A program made the translations under genes and the position numbers. This document shows positions 42,431 to 54,885 of a stretch of DNA of 64,000 nt, one piece after another. The notes under the pieces are model-generated. The model did not search any database, was not told where the DNA came from, and saw only the letters and a program-made list of their open reading frames with translations. Location: contig NC_081415.1 of NCBI RefSeq assembly GCF_030272615.1, positions 606,493,137-606,557,136 on the forward strand, given 5' to 3'. The DNA comes from Cryptomeria japonica (lineage: Eukaryota > Streptophyta > Pinopsida > Cupressales > Cupressaceae). The stretch's first letter is position 1, and every line of letters starts with the position of its first letter.

Positions 42431-43201
42431 ATTTTTTACTAAAAAATAAACAATCATATTGAATTAATTATTGTTTTAATTATATTATTAAAAAAAACTA
42501 AAATAGTAATAATTACTAACGCTTGCATCAAAAAGAGGTTCAAGGGTTATGTCGATAGTAAAATATATTCTAAATAATATACTATAATATAATAGAGGAT
42601 ACAATCTACTCTATATAATTACAGTAAGTTAGACAAAACTTCTTTATAGTCCATAGTTAGACAAAATTTCTTTATAGTTAATAGTTAGACAAAATATACT
42701 CTAAATGGTATACTGTAATATAATGGAGGGTATAATCTACTCTGGATAATTACACTAAATCAGACAAAATTTCTTTATACTCAATAGTTAAACAAAATTT
42801 CTTTATAATAAATTTGCCTCAACATATTAAAAAAAAAATCCTATTTTTATCATGACAAATTATGTTAAACCTACATATTTATATCATAACGTAAAGCTCT
42901 ATGGGATCAACATCAACTACAATTACAACCAATTGAAATTTACTTGAAAGCAACCAAAATTCTTGTTTTCATGACCAAGGGCATTGAAATTGATTGATAT
43001 ACTTATAATAAGCTACACCACTTCATTGCCAAAAAATAAAATTGATCTTATAAATATGTAATCTAAACTAGGTTCCTTAGCTTCATGATTTCCTTCTAGC
43101 TCTAACTGTGCCTTCTTCAAAAGTCTCTCCTTTTACGTAGCTTTGTCTCCTAGCCTATATTTTGGAAGCATCTTAAACAGGTTTGATGCTACATTTAAAA
43201 C
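42431..43201. other. A+T-rich noncoding stretch
   Basis: No gene. It holds a tandem duplication at 42560-42815. Confidence 0.5.
42560..42815. repeat. Tandem duplication, unit about 131 bp
   Basis: AAAATATAYTCTAAAT.RTATACTRTAATATAAT.GAGG recurs at 42560 and 42691. Within each unit GTTAGACAAAA.TTCTTTATA is itself repeated. Confidence 0.85.
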
Positions 43202-43620
43202 ATGTCACTATTCTTGAAAAAAAATGTTGTCATATGGCTTGCAATGATTGTAGAATATGCACAAAAGGAATTCGTTGAAAAAGCTTTAGAAACTTTCAAG
43301 CAAATGCAATTGGCACATATAAATCCAAGCTGCCAAATTCAACAACCTTTGTCAACATCCTCCCTACCTGTGATAAAATGGGAACTTTGGAACATGGCAT
43401 GGACATTCGTCAAAGCATAATGAAGGTGAATTTTTGTCATATATTATGATTTGAAATTCTCTGGGATGTAATGATCACAAGATTGCGGAATATTTTTGTC
43501 TTATATTATAGTTGGAAATGCTCTAGTAGACATGCATGTAAAATGTGGAATCATAGACAATGCGACTGAATTGTTTAACAAAATGCCTCAAAGAGATGTC
43601 ATGTCAAGGAATGAAATTAA
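43202..43620 (+). pseudogene. PPR-protein fragment
   Basis: Three pieces of a pentatricopeptide-repeat protein of the plant PLS type: KKNVVIWLAMIVEYAQKEFV and EKALETFKQMQLAHINP (43220-43340), LEHGMDIRQSIMKV in another frame (about 43390-43425), and VGNALVDMHVKCGIIDN plus ELFNKMPQRDV (about 43512-43605). These are diagnostic PPR motifs. A segment of about 70 bp containing GTCATATATTATG is duplicated between the pieces. PPR proteins act on organellar RNA; this one is a broken, probably retroposed or fossil copy with no start or end. Confidence 0.75.
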
Positions 43621-43622
43621 AT

Positions 43623-44066
43623 GATGATTGTTGTCACATTCATTATTAGAGAAGTGAATAAAGCTAGTTGATTGTGAATTAATCATCTCCATACATTGCG
43701 ATAAATCTTATATTGTACAAAATCATTATGTATGATTCATAGTTGTGAATAAATTTACACTCATTGATATTCAAAATTCTAAAATTTTCTAAAATGCAAC
43801 ACAACCCATATACAATTATAAGAAAGAAAGAAGAAAGGTGCGCAATTGCAAACTGAAACTCTTTCATATTTTTTACATTTTTATCAACAATAGCAGATAC
43901 TACTCTAGCAAACCCATATATCCACTATCTCCTATCAACTAGAGTATCAACAAAATATTCCAAGTACAAAAATTACATTAGTTTGAATCAGCCTATACAT
44001 AAGTAACAGTTTGATCAAAATCCGCCTAGAAACAAAATAAACCCAAAATCCATGTGACTCAAAACT
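43623..44066. other. Noncoding stretch
   Basis: A+T-rich; nothing recognisable. Confidence 0.4.
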
Positions 44067-44985
44067 TTACACAATGTGAAATACCCCATCTATAGGGATC
44101 ATGTCGCCATTAATCTCAAACCAATCTGTCCATCCTACCAAAGCATACATCCAAATAAGTTCTCGACCATCTATGATATGCTCCAGGTAAGGGTGCACAA
44201 ACTGCTCTGCCACTGGTACGTCCTCTTGTCGTTGTTGCAGACCTCCTCTCTTGTTTGCATTTATCTCTCTCATGAAGTTATGGAGAGCCACCACAAATGG
44301 TGTTCTAGATTCTTCCTGCCCTGTCTGTGAGAAGCCATGGGATACCTCCCATTTGTAGACCCTGGCCACCCCATCTGTCTGAGGTCTTCAAATTTCCTCC
44401 TAGAGAGTTTCATCACCATGGTGACTTGCCAACAAACATCATGCAAAATGAGTCTCCTTGGAGACTCCGTAAGGGATCTGCATCTATCATTAAAAACATT
44501 GTCATTTCTATCTTTCCATATGGCCCAAAGAATGTTAATAGAAAGAACAAACCAAAAAAGATTGAGTTTTTTCTTAAGACTGGCAACAACACCACAAAGG
44601 ATATCAGTAATTTCAATATTATTTCTGATGTCAAGACCAAACTTCTCTGGCAACCAAACACTCAAAGAAAATATATGGGAAGAAAAGTCAAGGAGCCTAT
44701 AGCAGCTACACAAATTAATATCTTTATTGGATTGTTTCAAAGGAAGCCTATTCAATAACAATCTCCACATAAAAAAATTCTTCTTTGGCTCAATGGGGGA
44801 ACACCACAGGTGGGAACAAGCTTTTTGCCAAACATCAGGAGGGAGGTTGGGGGTCCTATTGACGACTGTTTTGACACACTCGCCAACAATCAGGTAATCA
44901 ACGTGAACACTCACCACCTCTTCTGAAGAGCAATAAGTTCTGGGGAACTGATCACTCCAAGGTCTGTATAGTCAGGTCTCGACGG
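44067..44985 (-). pseudogene. LINE ORF2 C-terminal fragment (zf-RVT)
   Basis: On the minus strand from 44917: CSPIEPKKNFFMWRLLLNRL followed by CSCYRLLDFSSHIF is the RT-associated zinc-binding domain, here with a shortened Cys pattern, followed by INILWAIWKDRNDNVFND as in plant L1 ORF2. The last 100 residues continue in a second frame (44369-44067) and are unassigned. No RT, tail or target duplication is visible, so it is a 5'-truncated relic. Confidence 0.65.
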
Positions 44986-45908
44986 TGATGGGCAACTCAA
45001 TGGTTGATGTGGTTGTACCTGTTAAGGGGCTTGCTGGTTGAAACTAAATCCCAATCATTTTTAATAACTTAACTTCTTTTTTTGTATTTTATGATTTAAG
45101 ATTCTTCTGGAAATAAATTTAAAAAGATAGGGAAACAAGCAAATAACAATGAAACCAGTTCAATAACAACTTAATGAACTACTCAATTAGTACCCTGCCA
45201 TCCAAAAATCATCAAATATTATCCAAATCGGCATTCAATAACGAACCTCCAATGAACATGCAAGGTCATGCAACCTCACAAATTCATGGATAGAATATCA
45301 CTACAATATTGTTCTATCGCATTAATTCTCATACACCACTTACATGCGTAATATGATTCACAAGGCAATAAACAGAAGATCAGAACAAGTTGTTGATTTC
45401 AAATAATAGACATAACTAGACTGCAAAGAATAAACTCATAGAACATATGCATAGATTAGGAAATCTATAAGCTGCTTCTTGTATTAATTTCAAAGATTGT
45501 GTCACAAAAACTTCTCAAGTTCATAACAATCTACAAAAATAATCTAAAATCTCTAAGTGGGCCTCAAATCGTTAATTTGTGGACCCTTACAAATGAATCA
45601 AACTCCTCAATTTATAGAGTTTTCTGCCCTACTTTATAGGAAATAAACCTAATCTAAATTAAGAACTAAAAAGCAAGGAGTCGCAGTTGACTTGCAAGTC
45701 TCTGCCTCTATACTCAGTTAACTATTATGAAATGGAGACTAGGTGAGCACTACGAAGACCATGCTACATGAGCCAAGCTTTCGTAGTCATGCAAAATTTT
45801 GCTCAAAACTGAAGTGTGAGTTGGAAGCACAGTTGGAGTCCTAGTGGGGTGATCATGCAAAAAAACATTTTAAAAGTCATGCTATCATTAGCAACTACAC
45901 GTTTATAT
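44986..45908. other. Noncoding stretch
   Basis: A+T-rich; I see no gene or repeat structure. Confidence 0.45.
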
Positions 45909-48900
45909 TTACTTCTTTTTATAGGTTTTATAATTACTGATGATACATGCAATCACCTCGGCAGGAGGATCAACAACATGCTTGATTCTAAATTTATACT
46001 TTTTCAAAATTTCCTTCGCATTATTTGTTTCACTTTCTAACTCCTCTATTGTCTCTGCAACCTGTTGACACTGGGTTATCAAATATGTATATTTGTCCAT
46101 TAATGTCACACTAAACTAATTCGGAGCTGCAAAATGTTGTGTTTCATACGCATCCCACTGGCGGAGTACCTGGTCTTCCTCCATACTTCCAGCATTGGTT
46201 ATTCCAAGCCCAAAAACTCCTAACAATTGTCCTACAAAATTATAGTACTTTTCCACTACCCCAAGGAGGGGAGACCGAATCTCTGTTATATTCCCCACAT
46301 ACTATTGAAGCATTTCTATCTTCAACTCCAAAATGTATGTGTAAGATTGCAAATTCTTACAGTTGTCTCCACCCAAGAGGTCCTCCCTTATTATCTCTTC
46401 TCCGTTAAGATTCAAAACTTTATTCAAGACCCGAAACTGCTTACCAAAAGTGTTGAGGTTTTGCTCCCACTGCTGAGAACAACAAGCCAACAGCCCACCA
46501 ACTTGCACGACCTTCCTATATTCCTTCATGGTATTATGCAAAAATAGTCTAATTTTAGAGGCATTTATTTGTGTCCATGACTTTGTAGTGGCAGCCACCT
46601 GTCTTACCTCAACCAATGCTTTTATCTCTCCCTCTGGGAGTGACAAGGTTGAAGGTAAATTATCACCTACACAAGTATCCAAGGGCTTGCCCATCTCTAC
46701 CAATAGTTGCTTGTATTGTTCCAATTGTGCCTTGACCTCTGAATGGGAGGTGTATTCTTTTTCCATTCGCCCCTTGATGACGCCAGTAGCCAATTCAAAC
46801 GTATCTAATTCTCCCCATTTAGTCTGCTTACCTACTTTCACCTATGATAATTGGCACTTTGGAGAGCTCTGACCTTCTTCTTGTGTAGGAACTGCTATAT
46901 CTGCAATCACCTCACCAGAACCTGTTCTTGACAAATTATGTACCGTCTTGGCCTTCTTTGTTTTCCTTGGTTCTTCAGTGATTGTTTGTTGTAATGTAAC
47001 TTTTGGTAGCTCTACTTTCCTTTTCTTTTTCTCAAAGGTGAAGTCTAACCATTGTGGCACATCCTTATCTTTTTCACCTTCGTGGAGCACGATGTCAGCG
47101 GTCACTGTGTGCACGTCTGACTGTTCTTCTGCTTCATATTTCTCCTCTTCTTTTGTATGCTTAGGGTCCTGGGGTGAAGCAATTTAACGAGTTAGGATAG
47201 CTTGGAGAGCAGTATGAACATTCAACTATTGCTGCTTATGTAACTCTCCTAACATATCATTGATTTCCTCTTCAAACGTCTTACCATCTTTATCGATTTC
47301 ATCCATACCTTTCTTATCAGCTATTTCTTTCAGTAAATCTTCTTGGTCTCAAGGAGTTAAGACCAACCTTTCATCCTATAAATCTTTAGCCTCATTTTGT
47401 TCCTTCTCTCCTCCAAGTGGCTACTGTTCCATGGCTATTGTTCCATAGGTTGCTCGTCCTCTTGGTCAAAATCTGATTTGATGCGATGGACACTTATTGT
47501 TTCTGTGGTAGGTCTTAACACTTGTGTCATGGGAGGCATTATTGTTGCATCAGAAATATTAGTTGGTGGTGGCATAGGGGTGATAGCAGCTGAGGTCAAA
47601 ATTGGAGCTTGTGTTTTGGGTGTAGACAAAGGCTGAGTGGATGAACCTGTCGTATTAGGAGGAGGAGGTTGTGCACTTTCATCTATTTTCCCTTGTTCAT
47701 CTTCCCCCTGAGTGCCCTCTCCTGGCATTTGTCCAATTGTCATCCTCGTAGGATGTACCTCTACCAGTGGCACAACTCCCAGCCCTTCTCTTACTCCAAA
47801 ATTTGTAGCCTTTTCAAAAGTTCTGACCTCCTCATTTGTTCTTTGACTTTATTCAATAATTCCTCGGTACTCTCTTCGGGTTCGGCAGTTTCATCTCAAT
47901 CAGTTGATGTGTTCTTCTGAGAGCTAGACCTTGTCTTATGGGCGTACTCCTTATAACCCCTTGATTGAGGAACACTTGAAGTCGATTCCTTTTGCTTCCC
48001 TTTCGAAGCGCTTGGCCTAACCCTCAAACTAAGCCACTACATAGTTCTATCTATGATAGTTTGAGTTACTCTATCTATATCTATATCCTCCCGTGTCGAG
48101 CACCTTAGTAGGGAGAGAGGCTTCTTGTCAATTACTTGCTCCTTATATACAGAATCTAATAATTCACCATCATCCCTTAGTTCTTTAGGGAGATTGGTCT
48201 CTATTTCAAAATTTCTTATTTGTGGTATTGACAGCCTATAATAATTCTTTTCTCTAACTTCAAAATTGTCTCGGAGGTTTGCCCAAAAATCCTCCAACCT
48301 AGACTTATGCCCCTCATATGTCTTTGGCATTATTTGCTTTAGTTTTCTATAGGGATCATAGTACTCCCTTGCATAATTAAATTCTTTAAGATTCAAATCC
48401 TGAAGTTCATGCTATGTTGTCTTCTCTACCTGAATCTTGGAACAAGAGAAGTAACCGATAGAGACTGAAAAATCTATACCTGCCTTGTGTTTTGAAGACA
48501 AAAGTGATTCAAGGCCAAGAATCTATCTGACATATTTTAACAATATAATGTGATCATTGCAGTATCGCGGCAACAGCATAGGGTTCCCTGCAAATCCACT
48601 AACCCTGATATACGTAGAGCGTTGGTTCTGAATGAACCAACACACCCATTCCCTAATGATTTCCATTGCTTTTGGGCTTGTCCTATAACCTGTATCACCT
48701 ATAAGTTTGATGATGACATGAAAAAGGAAGTGTCATTTATTCTTTTAAAATGTGCCTTTGCATTGTTTAGAGGAAGTTGTGAGTAATACTCCCACACCTT
48801 CTTCAGTCCTTCCTCATCGCCTAGATGGCCCTCTATTTGCAACCCTGGGAATTCGCCTGCTCAAGCAGCTACCCAGATAACATAGGAGGTAAAGAAGAAT

Positions 48901-49619
48901 TTCTTCGTTTGATGCACCTCCTTCATCTGCTTATGTATTTTGTCAAAAAGAATTTGGGCCTAGTCAAAGTATTGTTTCCATATTAGTATGGTTGTCATAA
49001 AATGGAACATCCAAGGGTGGAAGTGTTGGCAATCTATCTTGCCAAAAGCCTTGCTCAGCATGATGATTAAGTCTCATTGAGGCTCCTTGAAATCTGCCCT
49101 CAAAATGTCTATGGCCTTTAGCCCTGTCTTCCTTTCCTCTTCCAACCAATTCTCATTCATGTGCCTTTTGTTTGAAGCAATATTCTTGTTCCATACTCCG
49201 GTGACTTCTTCCCCTGTAGTCAGGAGTACTTCATCTCTCGCAAGGATGCCAAACACAAATCCCAACATATCTGTTGATAAATCAATCATAGTTCTACCTT
49301 AATCATCTGTGCACTTTTTGGTGTCTACATTGTAGAATTGTGCAATGGTCATAATGAATTCAGGGGATTGGACCGATTACGGGAAAATGGTTGCTTCCAC
49401 CAGACCTGATCTCTTAATTCCCCTCAACAGGGCCTCTGACCTTGATCTTTCCAATTGTGTTTTAATATCTTCCAAATCAATATGCCCCACCTCTGTATCT
49501 GTCGCCCATTTGATTTGGTCCTCCAACTTCGAAACATAGACCCGCCCTTGATATTAATATTTCATGGTTACAGGAAATTTGTCCAACTCCTTGCCTCTCT
49601 TGTTGGAGGTTGGGTCCAT
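45909..49619 (-). pseudogene. ORF3-family gene, copy 2
   Basis: From an ATG at 49619, directly preceded by a TTTTTGCAG splice-like motif about 18 bases upstream, a long minus-strand protein runs to 45909. The first kilobase keeps one frame with stops (three TAA, TGA, TAG, TGA, TAG). Blocks: RTMIDLSTDMLGFVFGI, a DWA block whose Trp codon is now TAG, FFFTSY 22 residues later, HFKRIND, REYYDPYRKLKQI and LEDFWANLRDNFEVR (48396-48037). Then a Pro/Thr/Gln-rich linker (47773-47435), VPQWLDFTFEKKKRK, and a helical C-terminal half (47114-45909) in a single frame with three TAG. Same block order as the gene at 1-2578. The VFGI and DWA blocks also match ORF3 of gypsy B. No function known. Confidence 0.6.
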
Positions 49620-49689
49620 CTAAATGCTCTAATCTGCAAAAATGAATCATAAATCAGTCCATTGCATATTTAAAAATGTCAATAACATC

Positions 49690-50930
49690 ATCCACCTCGA
49701 GACTCTGAGGTTTCGGGGTTCCGAGGTGGATAGCTTCCTTTTAAAACAATTGACTTCAGAACTCCAGGGTTCTGGGGTTAGCATAGGCTTAAAAACTAAG
49801 TTCGGAACTCTGGGGTTCCAAGTGGATAAAAAAAATCAGGTCCAGAACTCTGGGGTTCCATGATGGACAAGAAAAGATAACTTCGGGACTTCGAGGTTCT
49901 GGAGTCCCGGGGTAGTTCAATTGAGTGCCAAAAAGATGTTTCGCAACTTCGAGACTCCGGGGTTCCGAGGTTAAAATAGTGGCCAAATAGGAAAGAACTT
50001 TGGGACTCTGGGGTTCTGAGGTTCTGGGTAATTCACTCATAGGTTTTTGAGATGATCTGGAACTTCGGGGATCCGAGGTTCCGGGGTAAAAGCACAACCA
50101 AGCTCGAAACTCTAGGGGTCCGGGGTTTCGAGGTTTATATGAACTACCAAGCTTGGAACTTCGGGGGTCCGAGGTTCATGAGAACTACCCAGCCCAAAAC
50201 TCTAGGGTTTTGGGGTTCCGAGGTTGGAAAAATCTAGGGCACGCGAAAAAACAAGACACGCAAAATGAGGAAAAAAAAGGAAAATCTAAGCTAAAAAACT
50301 AAAAGATCCAAACACAAAATTACAAGGAAGGAGAAAAATCTACCAACATGATGGGAGAAAACACGCGAAAACCTAGCAACACGGAGCTGTGAAGTCGGGA
50401 GGTCACAACTGGAAGGTTTGAAAAACTTGAGTGCACAAATGAACTTAGAAAAGTTCATTCCTCCTAATTATACCCCCTGAAACTACGTTTGTACGGTTAC
50501 TTTAAACAAGATCTCAGGAGTCCGGGGTTTCGGACTTTCGAGGTGAAAGCTAAAAACAAATAGACCTCGGGACTTTGGGGTTCCGTGGTTGCCAAGACAA
50601 AACAACTTTGGGACTTTTGGGTTCTGGGGTTCTAAAGTGACTAACAACAAAACATGAAGAACTTGGGATTTCCAGACTTCGGAGTCCCAAGGCTTCAACG
50701 AAAAAAAGAGACACGACACAACTTCTGGATTCCGTGGATCCGGGGTTCGAGGTCATGACAAACATAGCAAACAAAAAAATTACCTCGAAACTCTGGGATT
50801 CTGGGGTTCCAGGGTAAAAACATACCTGAAACAAATGCCTACTTCAAGACTCCGGGGTTCCGAGGTAGGACTTAAAAAACAAACAAAGGACTCATCAAGA
50901 CTCTGAGGTTCTGGGGTGTCCAGGCAGAAA
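49690..50930. repeat. Array of about 19 degenerate G-rich repeats
   Basis: The core GGGACTCTGGGGTTCCGAGGT, with variants, recurs about 19 times in two blocks (49690-50226 and 50505-50930), at a spacing near 50 bp. Between cores are unrelated A-rich spacers of 20-35 bp. Cores match each other at perhaps 70-85 percent. On the minus strand each core reads as a Pro-Arg/Gln-Ser-Pro-Glu-Val-like peptide. The array lies just upstream of the ORF3-family gene that starts at 49619. Confidence 0.85.
50227..50504. other. Spacer between the two blocks of the G-rich array
   Basis: Purine-rich, with ACGCGAAAA and GACACGCAAAA motifs; lacks the core repeat. No gene. Confidence 0.5.
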
Positions 50931-50939
50931 CTAAAAAAA

Positions 50940-52620
50940 AGAAGCTACAGAAAGCAAAGAGAGGGACCCATATTTTCAAGGCAAGGAAACTAATGGGGTT
51001 AGGTATGCAGGGCATAATAGGTCCAAGTATAAGACAAATGGTTGAGGATCTCATCATTATCAGATAAAGTTAGATAAACATTCCTAGCATTAATGGAGTG
51101 CAGTGTAGAACCATCAAACCAGGAGTAGGAGTCAATAATATCACAATCATTACAACAAGAGAAGGGTTGGGAGGGGGAAGAGCAAGCGACCCGCATGATA
51201 GAGTAGGTTCTGAATTGGGAGGGTGGGATGTCAAACCTGACAATAATTTCCTGCTAGGAGATGAGTTTCCCTCTGTCAAAAATATCATTAAAGATTCTAA
51301 TCTTCTTCTTGGCCCAGGACTTAGTCGAGCACCCTTGTAAGATTTCTGGCCCCAAATATTGTTATTGTCCTTGAAAATGCCAATTATCAGTAGTTAGATA
51401 CCTCGCCCTTTCCTAGGCTCTCCATGATGCTTTGAAAATAACCGACCCTATTGGCTTAATGGGGAAGTGACTTGCCACCAGGTCAATAAAGGGTAGGCCT
51501 TTCCAAGTGGGTTATTTCTTTGGCACCGAGCATGCAATGTTATTCCTAATCAGAATCTTCCATGGCTCATCCCCTTGCAATGCTTTGAAGATCTATTTGG
51601 CGGCCAAGGCAATGCCCTGCAACCTCAAATCCTTTAGTCCTAATCCCCCTTTCTGTCTACTTATGGTACACCACTTCCATTTGACTAGCTTTCCTTTTTC
51701 TAACACCCTTCCCATAGAACCAAAGGAATTATTTGATGAGCTTCTAAATAAAGGAAAACTAATAGTTGTTAAAGAACCATGCCAAGGAGTACTAGATGTT
51801 ATAAGAGGAAAGAATTTTCTGGCAAACTTGGAATCTTCTTGCCATGGTAAGATATTGTTTATTCCACTTTCTGAGCTTCTTATCAATCTTCAACTTGACC
51901 CACTCCCACATATCTTTCAAATTAGGGTTAATAGAAAAAGAAATTTCCAAGTATTTGACATGTTGTTCAGGTCCACCCCATGAAATAGAGAATTTTCAAA
52001 ACCATGCAGTAGCCTATTGATCCCAACCCAGCATTATAGACTTGGGAAGAGAAATTCTACCTCCTGAGGCTCGGCAAAATTTGTCAAGCTTAGTCATCAA
52101 GGCTCCCATGTTATTTTCCTCCAACACCAACAAAGTTGCAGTGTCATCTGCAAAATATATATTAATAACTTCTTCCCCATTGGGCAACTTTACCCCCTTT
52201 TACTTTACTTGAGAGAGAATTATCCCTAAGCAAAAATTACAGTGCATCGGAAGCAATCACAAATAGGGTTGGAGCTAGAGGACATCCTTTCCTGATAGAC
52301 CTGGAGACAGAGAAGAACTCTGACCTTCTTCCATTTACTTCAACACAAGCCTTCGCATCCTTCATAAGAGTTTTGACCATCTGACAAAAAAATTTGGGAA
52401 GTCCCATGCTTTCCAACATCATGAAAACAAACTTCCACTCAATCCTATCATAGGCCTTCTCAAAGTCTAATAACATCATCGAGTCATTTTATTTAGTCTC
52501 TTGTGCCCAGTGAAGAGACTCCCAATAGGTGATAGCTAAATCTTGTACGAGTGCTACTAATAACCTTGGGCAAGATCCTGTCAAGCCTTTTGGCAAGAAC
52601 TTTGGCTAGAGGAGGGGTTG
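50940..52620 (-). pseudogene. L1 LINE reverse-transcriptase fragment
   Basis: In minus sense: LAKRLDRILPKVISST (about 52610-52560), MLLDFEKAYDRIEWKFVF (motif A, 52479), RKGCPLAPTLFVIASDAL, then IYFADDTATLLV (FADD, about 52160), LKIDKKLRKWN, GRVLEKGKLVKWKW and GLGLKDLRLQGIALAAK (51593). Several stops and frameshifts. The endonuclease is absent. The downstream end fades at about 50940 against the G-rich array. Same strand as the ORF1/endonuclease piece at 54886-56643, so both may be one LINE. Confidence 0.8.
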
Positions 52621-52639
52621 TGTAACCTATGTTACCTAG

Positions 52640-54880
52640 GTCATCCTATAAGCAAAGCAAGTTACTATGTCTACACAGGTACATCGACTCGCACACACCT
52701 AGACTATCAACAAATACTTTTTGATCCAGAATCTTCGGGTCTCAACAGGTAATCAATTATTGCAATCCTAGACTACAACAGGCATTTACATCAATTGCCT
52801 AGTCTCAATAGGTACACTAAGTCCAACACACGACCTACAACACAAACACTATAAATTGATCAACCAATCAAACACAATCAAAACAGACAATTACATCAAT
52901 TGTCTAAGTCTCAATGAGTATTTTTCTTTAGATACCTTGACTTCGTCGGGAAATTACAACAATTGGCTAAGTCACAACAGGTCATTTTGATTCACTTACT
53001 CAGACTTTATCCTGTCCAAGTGAACAACTAACATCCACTGTCACGCTTTGACTCAATCGGGGCAATTCAATTGATTGCACTAGATTGTCCAACCAATTTT
53101 GATCAATTGAACAACATCAATCAAAAGCACACACCACATTTGCACAGTATCTCCTACATGACCTAAGGGTACTCACTGGCTTGCCCTTTCTCTGTTTTAC
53201 CCATGTTTTCCTCCATTCTCTTGCCATGTCCTCTAAATTCATCTACTCTACCATACCCCAACTTCTTTCTCTTTTTCGAGAGATCGCCCAATTTTTTGAA
53301 CTTTTTTCAGCCGATCTCTTGAGAGGGCATACCACCCACTAAATTAACATTTCTAGGGCATATTTCTCATACCTATCTTTCTTTATTTGAAACAACGTGA
53401 TAAACCGAACCGTCATGAAGAGGGGCAAATCTAGACACATAAATCTATCCACTAAATTAAATAAATTAAATTCACATTTAATTAATTCATTCAACCCCCG
53501 TTCTGCTATTTTAATTGCATAAATTTATTTATATTAAAATCCCTATCTATAACCTAGTTATTAAATAAACCTAATTTATTTAATTTCCCTCATTCCTCAC
53601 ATTTAAATAAATCAATATTTATTTAAAAGCACAAATCAAATTCTCCTTTTAAATAAATCTAAATTTATTTAAAAATCCCCCACTTGCAAAATCCTAACAA
53701 ATGCAAGTTGCAACCAACAATTAAAATAAATCAATTTTTTTTTCATTAAATCCTATTTTCCCTCACCCACTTGCAAAATCCCACATCTCCCACTTGCCTC
53801 ATAAACCCCTTCTAGATTCTTCTAATCCATTCCAATTTAGCTCAATTCATCTCCTAATTATTGTCACATTCCTAAGCAAAGAGAAGTCACTTCTCAAAGC
53901 CTCAAAGTCTTTGAAATGCATTGAAGGCTTTTTATTCTTCAACAAGTTAACCCCTGAAGTCTTCCAAACCATTTATGGTTCTTACATAGCCATTTGTGGC
54001 TCTTACATAACCATTAATGGTTAACTCAACTTGCCCACATGGTTAGAGTCTTTCCCTCTAACTCAACCCTCATTTAACTCAAGGGTCTCTTCAAGCATTC
54101 ATTGCTTTGACCATGGTTATCCCCATTAACCCTTGCACAAGAGTTTATCCATTGGATAAAGGCATTATTCATTAGATAAAAGCTTTATTCACTAACTCAA
54201 GCCTAACCAAACCCTCCTAGAGTAACCTTCATGTCATCTCAAGCATTTAATGCTTCTTCCCTCTCCTCTCAAGCCATCTCATGTTGACACTTGTCATCAT
54301 GGGATTGAGTTGAAAGCCATCACATGGATCACAAACCCATCAATCCTGGCCCTTGTTAAGATTACTCAATCTTGACCATCCATTGCCCTATTTCCCCTAT
54401 AAACATAGCTCTCATTCTTCATTTTCAGGATCAAAAGTCTTTGTGCATCAAACTTATAGTCATTTTAGAGAGCATTGGAAAGCATTTTACATTGTTATTA
54501 TATTAAGATTCACATAGACTAATTAAGAGCTTTCTCATAGTAAATCATTTACACTTGCATAAGCATTTGTTTTCATTTTTACAACCATCTTGAATCTTCA
54601 TATGGCATCCATGGATAGTGCTAAAAGTTGATAGCTACACTCATGTGGGACTTGGAGAGGAGAGGAACAAGGGAGGATTATCTATGAGCATTTTGGGGAG
54701 CATCTTGGGGGTCTTCTTTCCCTTTTTCATTTATGTATGCTCTTTATTGTGTGCTTTATATCTCTCTTGATATGCATCTTAAGGTTTTTAAGTTCATTTG
54801 TATTTAATTTGGGTTGTAACTAATCTACTAAGATTTGAACTTATGTTTTTTGTACCTTGTGCCCCTTTTTCCTTGCATCA
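52640..54880 (+). mobile_element. Truncated LTR retrotransposon remnant (internal end + 3' LTR)
   Basis: The right part, 53430-54880, is an LTR: it is preceded by a purine tract GAAGAGGGGCAAA (53417-53429), begins TCTAGACACAT and ends CCTTGCATCA. Its reverse complement matches the solo LTR at 58802-60096 over most of its length. The left part (52640-53416) is noncoding and has degenerate repeats. No gag or pol remains. It separates two LINE pieces of equal orientation. A partner target duplication for CTTTC (54881-54885) was not found, as expected for a 5'-deleted copy. Confidence 0.65.
52749..52985. repeat. Degenerate repeats ATTACATCAATTG.CTAAGTC
   Basis: Four copies of a motif of about 32 bp (ATTACAWCAATTGNCTAAGTCTCAA plus AGGT) at about 52749, 52785, 52890 and 52955, in the 3' noncoding part of the LTR element. 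Confidence 0.7.
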
Positions 54881-54885
54881 CTTTC

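Noticed and set aside
49690-50930. CRISPR-like repeat-spacer layout
   Set aside because: The cores are degenerate, spacing is irregular, there are no cas genes, and the surroundings are plant retroelements.
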